This document shows, piece by piece, positions 31,225 through 43,049 of a stretch of 64,000 bases of DNA. Under the pieces are notes generated by a model. It searched no databases. It was given only the letters and a program-made list of their open reading frames with translations, and was not told where the DNA came from. Source of the stretch: Neurospora tetrasperma FGSC 2508 (taxonomy: Eukaryota; Ascomycota; Sordariomycetes; Sordariales; Sordariaceae); assembly GCF_000213175.1 (NCBI RefSeq), contig NW_009799099.1:4853394-4917393 (forward strand), given 5' to 3'. Every line of letters begins with the position of its first letter. Position 1 is the first letter of the stretch. The position numbers and the translations under genes were made by a program.

Positions 31225-33102
31225 GAAGATCCGGGGGGCTCGCACATACATAAACTGCCCTGGAAATGGAGTCATACACGAGTCATGAGATCCCGCAGTC
31301 CCTAAAAACAAACCCCAAATTCTATCCCGTGAACCGTCAACGGTTGTAAATTTGACATTTTCACATTTTTTAGCGCGCCTCGCAAGATGATACCCGACTT
31401 GTTGAGGTTACCTAATGTTGACGTGGCCTGTCAGTAAACGAAGCACTTAGCATTTCACCTAGTCTAGGTACACTACCCACAGCACTAGGAAATGCTACTA
31501 AGACTGGGGAGGTTTCCGAGTAGGAGCTCGGGGGGGTATTTGCAAACCTCAAGACCTCGACGGACGGGAGGTATCCAGCTGCTGGTCTACAAGGGAAAAT
31601 GAGAACCACCGATTGGCTTCAACACTTGCAGGAACGCTAAATTGTCGAGAAATTCCCCCCCGAATTTGCACCATGAAAGGGGATTGCAGAAGGCTGCTGG
31701 GAGTAACCTTGATCATTTTTGGTCACGCTATGCTTTTTTTGGTGTTAGTGTTTTGGAGGTTGAAAATGACGGGCGGTTGGTGGGGTGGCAGGGGGGTCAG
31801 AGTGCCGGAGGGCCGGGGACCTGGTCGGGGGGGATGGTTAAGCGAAACGGAAGGTGACCGTTTTCTTAGTTGGGGTTCCGTTTGGAGAGAATATGGTTCG
31901 GATTCATTGCGGTGTTCTTGGAGTCTTGGAATGCTTATTTTGTGTGTGCCTGGGAATTGGCCAGGGAATCGGAAAAGACTGCATGTGGGTGAGGGTTTGC
32001 AAAGTCTGTTGTCATATCTGGAATGCTTGGGGTGAACTGGGTTGGTTGACAACCACCATTGTTTCCATTGTTTGTTTCTCTGTTTGAAGGTATCGTAAAC
32101 CACATTATGCATTCAGTTCCTCTTTGTTTTCGCTGCTGATAAGCGGTGATGATTGACAAGAGTGGACTTGCTTCGAGAAGAACTCAGAATACTCTCCAGA
32201 ACAAAAAGAAAAAGAAGAGACACCGGGGTGTTGTCTCAGAATGGTGTTGTTAGCGCATGCTTTCCGAACTCTCTTGGCTCAACTCTTCAACTCCCAGCCC
32301 GCCCAGCTCCCGAGAAGCCAAGATCTCTTCCCGGCCAAACTCTTCTGACTCACTGACTAGACACTGGTGAAAGTGGGGAGGGTTACCTAGGACCAGACTT
32401 TCGTTGACTTTCGTTGTTTCACTTTAGATCTCCCAGATCTCCCCGGCGCCGTTGGTTCGAGACTAAGCTTTTGCTTCCGTGGTTGCAGTACCCGTGCGCG
32501 CGCCTGTGAAAGAACCGAACGAAACTTGCGCAGCTTCTCTCGGTTTCTTCCCCCATTGTTATTCCAGAGTTTGAAACTTATTTGGATCTAGGTCCCGACA
32601 CAATTGATAGGTCGTCTTTTCGCTCGTCACGAATGGCAATGGTGAGGAGACGAGCCAGCCTCCCAGAGAAACACCATTTGTAATGGGATGGCCTACAAGG
32701 GGTGCTCTCAAAGACATTATAGTATGAGATCTGACCTATTCCATGCAGTTCAACGTCGACATGGATATTAAGTTTCCATGGCACTCTGCAGATTGCTGGA
32801 AAGTGGTAAGCTGTTCGAGATCTCATCATGTGGTTCGGGGACGTTTTGTTCGCCTGATACAGGTTCCTTGTATATTGCTTGCCCAGTCTAGGTGTGGCGG
32901 TGGTCGGAGAGTACCATGGCTTGATGTCACAAGAAGATTCGACCAGCGTGCAAGAACGAGAGGGAAATGCGCTCACCTAGAGCATATATACACCACCATC
33001 AGTGTCACTCCCGACCAGCTCGGTGTTCCGACCCTCTAGTACCAGTCTCGATCCTTGGGAGAAACACCAATCATAGCTAAGCTCGTCAGCAAATAGTTCA
33101 TC

Positions 33103-34152
33103 ATGGGAGGCAGGAAACAGCACAGCTGGCGACAAGGTAAGGACATCCAAGATTCCGGCGCCTCAAGACGCAGAACACCCCTTGACTCCGACACCGACAT
33201 GTTCGGCAGTCCATCACTGTGGTGCAAAAAGAAGAAAACCCATCATCACCACAGGGAAGCGAAGGGCCGCCGATCCGAAAAGGGCGTAGGCCTAGACGAG
33301 CAACCGCGGCAGAAGCACCGCATCTTGCATTCTCCCTTTGCCCGTCTCTTCAGGAGGACTTCTGGTCACCGTCATCGCAAGAAAACCACACCAACGCGCG
33401 AAACCAGAACCGGGCATCGGCATGGGCTTGGGTGCAGCACGGCTCCTCCACCTCCTCCTCCTCCGCCACTCAAACTTTCCTCGCCATATACTACACCCAA
33501 AGAGTATCGCCGTAGCCGATCAGACATACAAATAACGCCATCTACACGATCGTTCCGTAGAACACCATACCGGACACCGACATCTCGCATCCAAGAATCT
33601 TCTGACTTTAGCGCTTCAAATACCCCAAGTATGATTGCTTCCTCGGGAACTCCCTGCCCATCATCATCATCATCATCATCCATCCCCCTCAACAATGCGA
33701 CTTGCGAATCTTGTTCTAAAACGCACCACCTCAACGCCACCCTCCGACGATCCCTCCTTGCCTACACGCGAGACATGTACACCATCCTACAAAGATGGTC
33801 TGACGACGTCGGTTGTGGAGAGGGCACGCAAGGGTTTGTCACGGACCTGATGGAGTGGCAGCCTGAAAAGGCGGCGGTGGTGATAGAGAAGGAGCGCAGA
33901 CCGAGCGAGATGTGTAGGCTGTTGATGAAAATGGGGAGTGTAGAGGACTGGGTGGTGGTTATGAGGGGGTTAGAGGAGAAGGAAGGAGGAGGCTTGGGGG
34001 CCCAAAGGATGGAAGGGGTGAAGAATGGGGGTGGAGAAGAGGGTAGTGGACCATGGGCGGCGATTGGGAATGAAAGCAGAGGCGGGAGTGGCAGTGGGAG
34101 GTGGTCGGGATACCGGAGGATGGCTGTGGATAAGGGAGGCGGACAGGGTTGA
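33103..34152 (+). CDS. Basic low-complexity hypothetical protein, 349 aa
   Basis: Not recognised. Single exon. The start at 33103 has a favourable context (TCATCATGGG). The first 110 residues are strongly basic with His-rich and Arg-rich parts (KKKKTHHHHREAKGRR, HRHRKKTTPTRETR). A poly-Pro run follows near residue 115, then a Ser/Thr-Pro linker with a Ser tract coded by CAT/TCA repeats (33659-33682). The most protein-like part is residues 198-295: CESCSKTHHLNATLRRSLLA, YTRDMYTILQRW, FVTDLMEWQPEKAAVVIEKE and MCRLLMKMGSVEDWVVVMRG, which looks helical. The last 60 residues are Gly-rich and may be 3' sequence if an intron was missed. The opposite strand is also open, so coding is probable but not certain. 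Confidence 0.55.
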   Translation: MGGRKQHSWRQGKDIQDSGASRRRTPLDSDTDMFGSPSLWCKKKKTHHHHREAKGRRSEKGVGLDEQPRQKHRILHSPFARLFRRTSGHRHRKKTTPTRETRTGHRHGLGCSTAPPPPPPPPLKLSSPYTTPKEYRRSRSDIQITPSTRSFRRTPYRTPTSRIQESSDFSASNTPSMIASSGTPCPSSSSSSSIPLNNATCESCSKTHHLNATLRRSLLAYTRDMYTILQRWSDDVGCGEGTQGFVTDLMEWQPEKAAVVIEKERRPSEMCRLLMKMGSVEDWVVVMRGLEEKEGGGLGAQRMEGVKNGGGEEGSGPWAAIGNESRGGSGSGRWSGYRRMAVDKGGGQG

Positions 34153-35914
34153 CAGCGAGGTACATACTTGGCTTGTGGAAGATCATTCTTTGTATGGGTA
34201 CGACCATGAAGGAGCCATAACGGGCCGGTCCGTGAAAGGAACGGGGCCGTCGCCGGAAAAGCGGGGACCTCTTTGATGGGCCGGGGGTTCCATAGCGGGA
34301 CCGGAGCGACGGCGGTCGGAATACGTAGGGTAGGTAGAGGGAGGCCCCGGCTTTGCGATCGGGCTAAAGACGCTGTCAGGAATGTTGTGTTACGGTAGTA
34401 GAGCGAAGTCGGTGGAAGCATGTTAGGAAGGCCCGGGCAGTATAGGGATAAAGTAGGAAATCCAAAAGGAAATGTCATTTCCAGAACAAATCGAAGCGCG
34501 CATGATCAACAAGGCATTTATTGATTGCATGCTGACAGCATCTTGGCGTTTTGGACTCGTTGCGCTGACGCATGCAGTGATTGATGCAATCCAAAGGTTG
34601 ACAGGTTCAAGGCACGGTACTTTAAAGGTGTAGGTTACCCCAAACCATCACGTGAGGTGTGTCGTGCTGTCATGAAGAGATTGCGAAAGTGTGCGTTTGC
34701 TGGTGGTTGTTGTTGTTGTTGTTGTTGTACGGCGTCGTCAGTCCATTCCCAGTCTTCTCACCGAAAACTGTCGCGGTGGCTGGAAATGTTCTCTTTCTCC
34801 CCTCTTTTTTTGAGGCTCATCCAAGCATCGCGACATGTGATTGGTCAATACCCCTTGTTGACTTGTTGTTGCGAAGAAGGCAACATCGGCGGGCAGCCGA
34901 GAGGAGATGGTTGCCTTGCGTGTCCCTTTTGTACCTGCCCTGAGGTGAGTGGTCATGTCACCGGCAGCGGATGCGTCCCTGGCTGGCCTGGGAGTGAGTG
35001 TTTGGTTGGGCCTCACAGGGCCTCATTCTCGGCGTTTCGGGGCCTCTGCAATTGCGGCTCTGCGGCCATAGGGCAGGTCCAGGGCAGTTGCGGGAGTCCT
35101 CAATTTCCCGGCATCTCTCATCTCACCACTCACTTTATTCCCACTTTCAACATACCTTACATCCAACGACGACGACGACGAGCACGACATCCATCACCAG
35201 ATCCAGCGCCTGCACCTGGCAACGGCAGCGTGCTTTCAATCAATCATTTCTCATCATTTTCGTCGTGACCGACGTCCAAATCTGGTATACCGTGACCCCA
35301 CTTGCTGTCAATCTGCGACAGAAGCCTGTCACCGAATAATAGGTGGGCTGACGGCCTTCACAACGGAATCCCATTCTTTCCGAAGTCGGGGCCTTGATAC
35401 GATCCCGTCGCTCCTTGTTTGCTACTATCGAAAAGAGGAGAAAGCAGGGCCTGGCGAAAGGGGCATCGCATCCTTCCTCCTCATCATATACTCCGACCCC
35501 CAACCCCAAAGGAAGCGAGGGCAACCAACCGGCCACACTCCCTTCATCAATCCAGCCCACCATCATCATCACTGTCCGAATATGCTTTGTTAGGCAACAG
35601 CAAGGCGTCAAACCCAGTGAAGCGCGATCCATCTCTGTCCTGGTCAATAAACAGGCATCATCCCAACCAAAGGCATCCTTTCAACCGTTAGTACAACGCC
35701 GTGCTTTTTAGTGTCTGTCTCGTGCTTCACTTTCCTTCCATCTCTTCGGTGCTCTTACATCTTGGACATGGCCATGATAACACAGCCTTCGGGTTGGTTG
35801 TCGTCATGTCTAGCTATTTTCATATGCAAATGTTCCATCCGTGGTTGTGTAGCAGAGGATCGTGGAGATGGCTAACCCACGCTCAGTCGAGGAGACTGAC
35901 CAGTGTTGCCCATC
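34153..35914. other. Intergenic region upstream of the first C2H2 gene
   Basis: No gene is supported. A GTT microsatellite lies at 34706-34729. Around 35100-35900 the plus strand is pyrimidine-rich with many short frames, consistent with a long 5' leader and promoter of the C2H2 gene starting at 35915. Confidence 0.5.
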
Positions 35915-38900
35915 ATGTCACAATATCAGTATGGCCAACACGGCCAGTATGAGGTATGGTGTTCCACGCAACTTTCTCTTGCTCATCGATGGGAACTTTC
36001 TGCCATAGTAGTCAACCCATCACTAACCCAATGCTAGCCCTACTACAACGGCCAATCCGGCCAGGGTACACAATCTCCTGGATTACTCGACTCTCCGTCC
36101 ATGCACATGCCCGGCACCGTGACTACCATGGCGCCTGGTTGCCACGGATATGGAGGCACCGTCTCCACCACTGCTGCGACCACCGGTCAAGCTCCCCGTG
36201 CGGGCTTTGCCGTAGACCAACAATTCCAGGAAGCTCACGATGCGTCCACTCAAGGGAACGAACGCTTTACTATCTTGAACCACTTTTTGCACGATCGCAA
36301 CGTTGCCTGGACCCCCATGAAAGTTGTTGGGTCGCTGGGCGACAGTCAAATTTCCAACCTCCCGATAAACTCTGGATACTCCGAATATCCCAGATATCGT
36401 GATAACCATGCGCCATCCGAGTGTGATACTGCCGTTGACCGCACTGGAGTTTTCTCCGACTCGGGGTATGGGAGTATAGCCAGGCAAAGTGTGGGAAACC
36501 CTTCCGTATACGGGGACGCGGACCGTGGCGGTGATACCCAAATCATGCTCCAGATGTCCCAGTTTCAACTTCAGCAGGATTCAAACCCCCAAGCTACAGT
36601 TATTCCCAAGGACACTCTTATGCAAGACTTGGGAAGCGATGACTGGGGCCATCGAAACATTACCACTTGTCTCGAGCGCAAAAGTTTGATTTGCGAGTAC
36701 TGTGGGGAATATGTCAAAACCAAGTCGGAGCTAAAGTAAGTATCGATTCTGCTCTTTCTTGAATACAAGCTGATTTTCTGGCAGTAAACATAAACAGAAA
36801 CATACAAAGCCACATCACTGCCTGGAACCTGGCTGCACACGTGACAAAGGCTTCAGCACTAAGAACGACCTGCAGAGACATTTGGCATCCGTTCACAAAA
36901 AGTATAACGTCGTATATCACTGTTGTCATGGCGCTTGCCCGACCAAGACCAAGGACGAGAAGGATTGGCCTCGGGCAGATAACTTTAGGCAACATTTGAG
37001 AAGGGTTCATCAGATTTATCTCAAGGCTGAAGACGACCTGAAGAGATATGAAGTTCAGTGCGTAACCAACTTTGACCCTGCCTCGTTAGCCAATGCTCAT
37101 TTGTCTGCAGCCTTTCGCAAGAGCAGGTACTTGCCGGTCCGAGTTCCGTCGCCGTTTTCGCGCCGCAGCAGATGCAGATGATGTCTCAGCAAAACGGCGC
37201 TTCCCGGACTAACCAGGCGCAAATACAGTATCTGAGTCATATGGCACCTTTCACTGAAACCAGCCTTCAGGCTCCAGCGGATTCCTCGATCATCCTTCAG
37301 AATCGAACGGTCTCGGTGAGCGAGACTGCGGATTTTCCCGCTTTGGAAAATGGCGATTGGTACACATGGCCTGATGCAGGCACCGCAGAGGTCAGCTCCC
37401 ACGTCCTTCACTTGGTTTCCAGCCGCCGCGGCTCGCTGCGCGCACTCGAGAGGACTAGATCCATCTCGATCGATGAACCCTCGAGTGGTCAGCAGCCTGG
37501 TTTCGAATCGGAAGTCTTGGTAGACGGACGTGAGGAGATGCCTGCGACGGCTGCTAACAGTGATATCAGTCCCTCGATTACCACGGTTGGTATGAATCTG
37601 GATATCCGTCCTATGTCGACTGGTAGTGATCACACACAGTCCCATGTCAATGAACTGGACGGCAACACCCACCAGCATCAAGAGAGTGCCGAGGTGAATG
37701 GTCCTGTGAATACTCACCATGATGGTGAGCCAGTTGAGTACGAGGAGATGGATGATGATGTGCCTGATCTGGGTCAAGACACATCCGCGGACGACTCTGA
37801 TGAACCTGAGACGGCATTGGTCAGGTATTCGTTGGACTATTCGATTGAGAACTCATCCAAGCCCAACCTCTCACCACAGTCAGCTGTCTCTTTTCCCCTA
37901 ACAGGAGTGAACATTGATGACGATGAGGGTGCTCTTACTTTCCTTCGAGTCTTGCAAGCAAAGGGTAACCTTGACCAACTGATGGCCGAGCTCGGGTACC
38001 AAAAGAAGGAAGAGAAACCCAAGCAACCAGAACCAACCGAGAAGAAGGCAGAGCCTGCACCCACCTCTGCTCCCAGGACCGGAAACAGCAAAAACCCCTG
38101 CTCCATGTGCGACAAGAGCTTCAACCGCAGGTGCGAACTCAAGAAGCACCAAAAGCGCCACGACAAGCCCTACGCCTGCACCTTTCACAACTGCTCCAAA
38201 AACTTTGGCAGCAAAAACGACTGGAAGCGGCACGAAAACAGCCAACATCTCCAACTCGAGATCTGGCGCTGCGACTTGAAGCAGCAGCAGCAGCAGCAAC
38301 AGCAGGGCGTCGTTGACGACCGCGACCGTGTCTGCGGCTGGGTCGCCCACCGTCGCGAGTCTTTCCGCACACACCTGTCCAAGGAACATAGCATGGACGA
38401 CACGACCATGGAGAAAAAGGTAACCGAGTGCCACATTGGCCGCAACTGCGAGTCGCGCTTCTGGTGCGGGTTTTGCCGCAAGACAATCGAGTTCCAGAAG
38501 GATAAGAAACTGGCGTGGTCGGCGAGGTTTGATCATATCGAGGACCATTTCATTGGACGGAATGGGGTAAAACAGCAAAATATTAAAGATTGGGAGTTCA
38601 TCGAGCCCCCTGTGGCTGGTGGTGGTGGTGGAAAGAACGGAACTAGGACTGGAACTGGAAAAGGGGCAGCGGAGATGGCAGGGAGGGAAGTGGTTGATTT
38701 GACTGTTGAGCAGGCAGGGGACGACGATCTAGAACCTGAGAGAAGCTCTTCGAGTTCCTCTTTGTATGTCGCGGGGCAGCGACGGGTGCAACAAACTTTT
38801 AAGCGCCGCTTGGATGCAGAAGACGGGACCGTAACGTCTGCTGCGCCGAGAGCAAAGAGGCACAAGTCGGGCAATAGGCAGAGGGAGTATCTCTGGTCTT

Positions 38901-39102
38901 GTGTAAGTCTTCCTTTCCCCAATCTCGCCCCCGTGTTGTTGGTGTGTCGTACTAACCACACACACACATTCTTGACGATTAGTGCCAGTGTACCGGAGCA
39001 ATGTTCAATGTCGAGACGACGCCCGCATGTCTGGATTGCAATCATGCTCAATGCGAGCACTGCGATGTTGAGTACCATAGGGGCCCTCGGGAGGGACGTT
39101 AG
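35915..39102 (+). CDS. C2H2 zinc-finger protein with C-terminal Cys-rich module, 973 aa
   Basis: Probable nuclear DNA-binding regulator. Five exons: 35915-35953, 36038-36735, 36785-37057, 37111-38902 and 38983-39102. Exon 1 codes only MSQYQYGQHGQYE. The third intron uses donor GTGCGT at 37058. The first finger group lies at about residues 231-322: CEYC with HKQKH (split by the second intron), a second finger from CLEPGC to HLASVH, and a third ending HLRRVH. Residues 337-650 are acidic and disordered, with a short acidic patch (EYEEMDDDVPDLGQD). The second group starts near 666 with CSMCDKSFNRRCELKKHQKR, then CTFHNC and FGSKNDWKRH. A polyglutamine run (eight Q, near residue 726) sits in the next finger-like unit. 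FWCGFCRKTIEF and FDHIEDHF follow. The last exon gives CQCTGAMFNVETTPACLDC and CEHC, a Cys/His-rich end common in fungal C2H2 proteins. Its targets are unknown. Confidence 0.9.
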
Positions 39103-41221
39103 AGGATTTGTCTTCATGTGACGGCAATGAAATTTTTTTTTCTTTTTCGGTCACTTCTTGTTTCTCATCTCATTATCTGCGGATGGAGATACTTGTATCG
39201 TGTTTTAGCAATTTAGAGCGACTCTTGGGTAGATGAGGGGAAGATCTGTGTTAGGTTGGCTTGCTTACTTTACACACTCTCAAAGGGTGTATGTGTGTGT
39301 ATTCGTGGGGGGCAAAGGAATGACTGGTAGGACTGACCTGCAACACCTCGCCGGTCTGTACTATGTATATGGCAGGCAAGATGCATGTGTCGAATAATAT
39401 AGAATATCGATCGATGGGTGTTCGATCCCGTGGAAATTACGATAAAAAGGGTTTTTTTGGTTTTTTTTTGCCCCCGGTTTCTACCATATCTTGCAAGATT
39501 GCATCCTTGTCTCAAATGAACCCAGTCATTCATCCCCTCTCCTTCAGGGATTCATCTCAACCTTGTGATCTTCGAGGACACCAACATCTTTCTTTGCGCC
39601 TTCCCTTTTTATCGTGTTCCTTTTTCAGGTAGAGGTAGAGGTACTTTTCCCATCTCCCGTCGTTGACGAAGAAACATCCTTACAACAAAAACAGTGGAGG
39701 CTCTTAGACTAGGCACTTTTTTTCCAATGGCCAAGGCAAGCATCTGTCCCCCCCCCCCAACGATGTCGGGTTCCTTCCTTCCTCCCTTTATTTCCTTCCT
39801 TCTCTGTTCGAAGCCATCCCGTGTCCAGAACTATTTCCCTAAGAACCCGGTCCGAGTCTTACGGGTACGTACTGACGGATCCGAGTCGTCCTACACCACT
39901 CCGCCACTCCCGCATCTATTCTCACTCACCTAGCTTCAGCGCCCACTCACTCCCTCGTAACCCACGGATTCCTCCCATACTTATCCCGGTATTCGTTCTA
40001 ATGAAGGTACCTCAGAAGATACCTCGCAAAACACACCTTCCCTAAGTAGACCTTGGCAAGCTACTATAAATCACCGCATCCAATAAGTTAGATAGATAGC
40101 AACTCCATCCCATCTCCCGCCGCGAACCTTGCATCTGCTGTGGCACTGCTTCAGTCTGTGTCCTGTCGTCCTCCTCCAGTCCTCTGCTCCGCTCGGCGAC
40201 CGGCTCGGCTCGGCTTGGCTTGGCTTCATGGCTTGGCTAGGTACCTCTAGGCCCCCTTCCTTTGCCGTATTGGGACATACATCGATACTTCTTTCACACG
40301 TCTAGACACGTACAGTACCGCAGCAGTGTAGTAGTGTATTACACGCAAATTAAGCTGCGATGAGCCTATCTGTGAGCCTGTCAGAACCTTGCTTTTGAAC
40401 AACGTTGCACAAACTTTAGATTCCCCTTACTTGTTGGTTGGTTTGCCCATTCCTCCTCTACCGTCGCTACTGTTGTAGTACGAAAAAGGAGCGTGCGTGC
40501 CTGTCATGCCATGTCATATCATGTATTTCACTTGGTGATGTCCATTGATCCCGGCGGGAATTGTGGGAAAAGAGATAATCCCCTACCCCAACATCCAATG
40601 TGGTAAGGGGGAACGAAATTTTTCATTTACTACGAGTTTACCTTCGAGAATCACATGGTTAAGATGAAGAACTTATGGAAGGGGTGGGGAGGGGATGGGG
40701 TAGGTGACTGGGTTGGTTCATTTGAGCACAAGATGTGATGATGCAAGACAGGATGAAGAAGAAGGTTAGTATTTCTTAGTTTGCTGGGGGGAAAAAAAAA
40801 AAAAGAAAAAGGAAAGAGAAAGGGACCACCATTTCCATCGAATATACAATCTAACCCTGGTTTGTTTGTTAGCTTGGTACAAAAAACGCCCATTTCCACT
40901 CTCAGGCTACTAGAATGGAAAAATATTCGGGGTTTCAAGCGGACGAGTACTGTAGGGGACTACTGTCTTATATCTTTGAGTCTCTGAAGGCCTTGGAAGA
41001 AGACGGAGAGAGGCATAAGATGGCTTCTGTGGCGTTTTTAACCCTGGCAATTGTCCCATGACGCTTCACACGGAGGCCAGTTTCTCTCTTTCTTAGCCAA
41101 TAAGAGCTCCAGATCTCCCCTGTTCAACCCATGGCCGAAGAACCAAACTAACAAACAAACCAGTATTGAATTGTAGGAAGCGAGAGAGAACGGTGGAGAT
41201 GCACAGATGGACAAACAACTT

Positions 41222-41350
41222 GAAAAGAAAAAAGAAAAAGGGGAGAAAAAGAAGGACTAGGGAAAAGAACAAAGAAAAAAGAACGAAGAAGGAAAACGAG
41301 AAAGTAAAACAAGAAACAAAAGAGAAACTAGAAAAAAAAAAAGAAAAAAG
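41222..41350 (+). repeat. Purine-rich tract (about 92% A/G)
   Basis: Of 129 bases only about ten are pyrimidines. The tract is dominated by AAAGAAA words. Such homopurine strands can form triplex or other non-B structures; any role here is unproven. Confidence 0.85.
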
Positions 41351-41511
41351 CGTGGTATAGTCCGTACAAAGTCCGAACCCCAAACTTCCCCAAGGACGAC
41401 CCCAATTGGAAGCGGAATCATTCCGCCTCCGGGCAGGGATTTTGCCATTTCCACTAACGAACCGAACCACGTAAGAATGTACACTACCCGATCCCAAGGG
41501 CAGTAGTACAT

Positions 41512-41537
41512 TACACTACACTACACTACACTACACT
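41512..41537 (+). repeat. CACTA pentanucleotide microsatellite
   Basis: Five consecutive perfect ACACT-type units, in a non-coding context. Confidence 0.9.
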
Positions 41538-43028
41538 AGCACCTTCTCGCTAACCATCGATCGCTGCATATGATGCCAAGGACCTACAAGCAAGTTAGCT
41601 CCTTTTCATCCTAAACCTCCTTCCAGTTGGATGTACCTAGTTTTTTTTTTTAGAATTATCATTGATGGATATGTCCTCAGTCCAGGTGTCCAGGTCCCAT
41701 GATTCACAGAGGTAGGTTAGGTAGGTAGGTATGATTCAGTGTCCTGGCAGGACAAGACGGATCGAGATCACATCTCCCCCAAAACCGGGGCTGACCTTAG
41801 TTACCGAGGAGCGCTTTCAGTTCCGCATGCCTTAGCTCTTTTGTTGTTTCCCCGGTTTCGAAAATGTCGTCAGCAGTAGCAGCAGCAGCGAGATGATATC
41901 ATACCAGCTGTGCGGGAAACCTTTGTGCGTACTACCACAGCCATCGGGTTATTCAATGTTGGAAGGTGTCAATAGGAAGATGGGGGGCCAAGAAAACATG
42001 ACAGCTGAAGATGAGAAGGACTAAGGGAGTGAGGACAGTGCTTGCTGTCGCCGGCAGTAAAATAAGTCCCAAGGGTATATCACCTCTAGGCACATACCAT
42101 AATTATTCAATCTCCTCGCCGCGCGTCTGCTTTGGAAACGAAACGACCCGGTACATCTTGTGTCGCGAGAGACCAGGAACATGTAGCTAGGTAACGTGAC
42201 ATCTGTCTGTCTGGACTGTCACAAGCTACTATGCTATCACTCAATTGATTTGCTTTATGTTGCCCCCCGCGTCAGGTACGTAGACCACGGGTGGTAACCG
42301 GATCGCGCATATCATAGTTCTACACCTTTGTCCGGGGGGGAAAAAGGTTGATGAATCTTGTGTGAAATCACCGTCAGTGTGGATCAGTGACAAAAAGACA
42401 AGTCTCTACACTATGAAAGAGTAACACTCATATACTGGCAAGAAACCCGACTTTTCTGTAGACTGGAAGTATCACGCTAACCTTGTTTCTCCAGCAGAGG
42501 TGTAGTAGCAAGCTGATGCATTAGTACCATGACGTCGTGACATGCTGAAGAATCCAGACCTTTTTTTTAATATTTTTGGATACTTACCTACCTCTATGAA
42601 AAGATGGTCAATCGTATCTGCAGGCTGTACGTATCCCACTCGGCACTAGCCCGAATGGACAGCTCGGTGGTGACGATAATCAGTGAATGGCAGATTCTGT
42701 GGCTTGGTTGGTGCCTTGGGTAGTTCGGCCCTACGGTACCTTTGCTGTGCTACCTGAACAGTGACTGCCCTGCTCGTGTAACAGTCACGCCGGCAAGAAG
42801 GATGTGGGGAGGAGGACTGTGAAGAAGCGGGGAGAAATCGGGGGAGTTGCTCGCTTAGACTTTGGGTTGTGCTACATACGTCGGAAACCGTGACTCTACT
42901 ATTTCGAAGGACTTGGGTACCGTTGATCGCCGAACATGTGGTGGTGCCCGGGTCAGCAGAACAGGGTTCAGTTGGTCGGCGAATTTACAAGCCCGAAGTG
43001 TTGAGAAGCTGTGAAATCGATCATCTTG

Positions 43029-43049
43029 CTCTCTCTCTCTCTCTCTCTG
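43029..43049 (+). repeat. CT dinucleotide microsatellite
   Basis: About ten CT units in a row. The reverse strand reads as an Arg/Glu run in a spurious open frame. Confidence 0.9.

Larger units (their letters stand above)
27854..33102. other. Gene-poor region of 5.2 kb
   Basis: No gene is supported. It contains the mariner-like MITE 29277-29629, a GTAG microsatellite (about 28897-28927), 13-bp tandem repeats at 28981-29006, many TACCTAGG-type words and a 15-bp hairpin at 31164-31224. Overlapping short frames in all six phases argue against coding. Confidence 0.55.

Noticed and set aside
33762-34478. Minus-strand frame of 238 codons opposite the basic hypothetical gene
   Set aside because: Its start context and composition (Pro/Leu/Ser from the antisense of Gly/Lys-rich codons) fit a shadow of the plus-strand gene.
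36785-37181. Reading through the third intron of the C2H2 gene, or using the donor GTAACC at 37062
   Set aside because: Read-through stops at 37181. The GTAACC donor does not join the frame of the next exon, whereas GTGCGT at 37058 does.
37097-38578. Long minus-strand frames opposite the first C2H2 gene
   Set aside because: Antisense shadows of a gene with clear zinc-finger motifs and introns on the plus strand.
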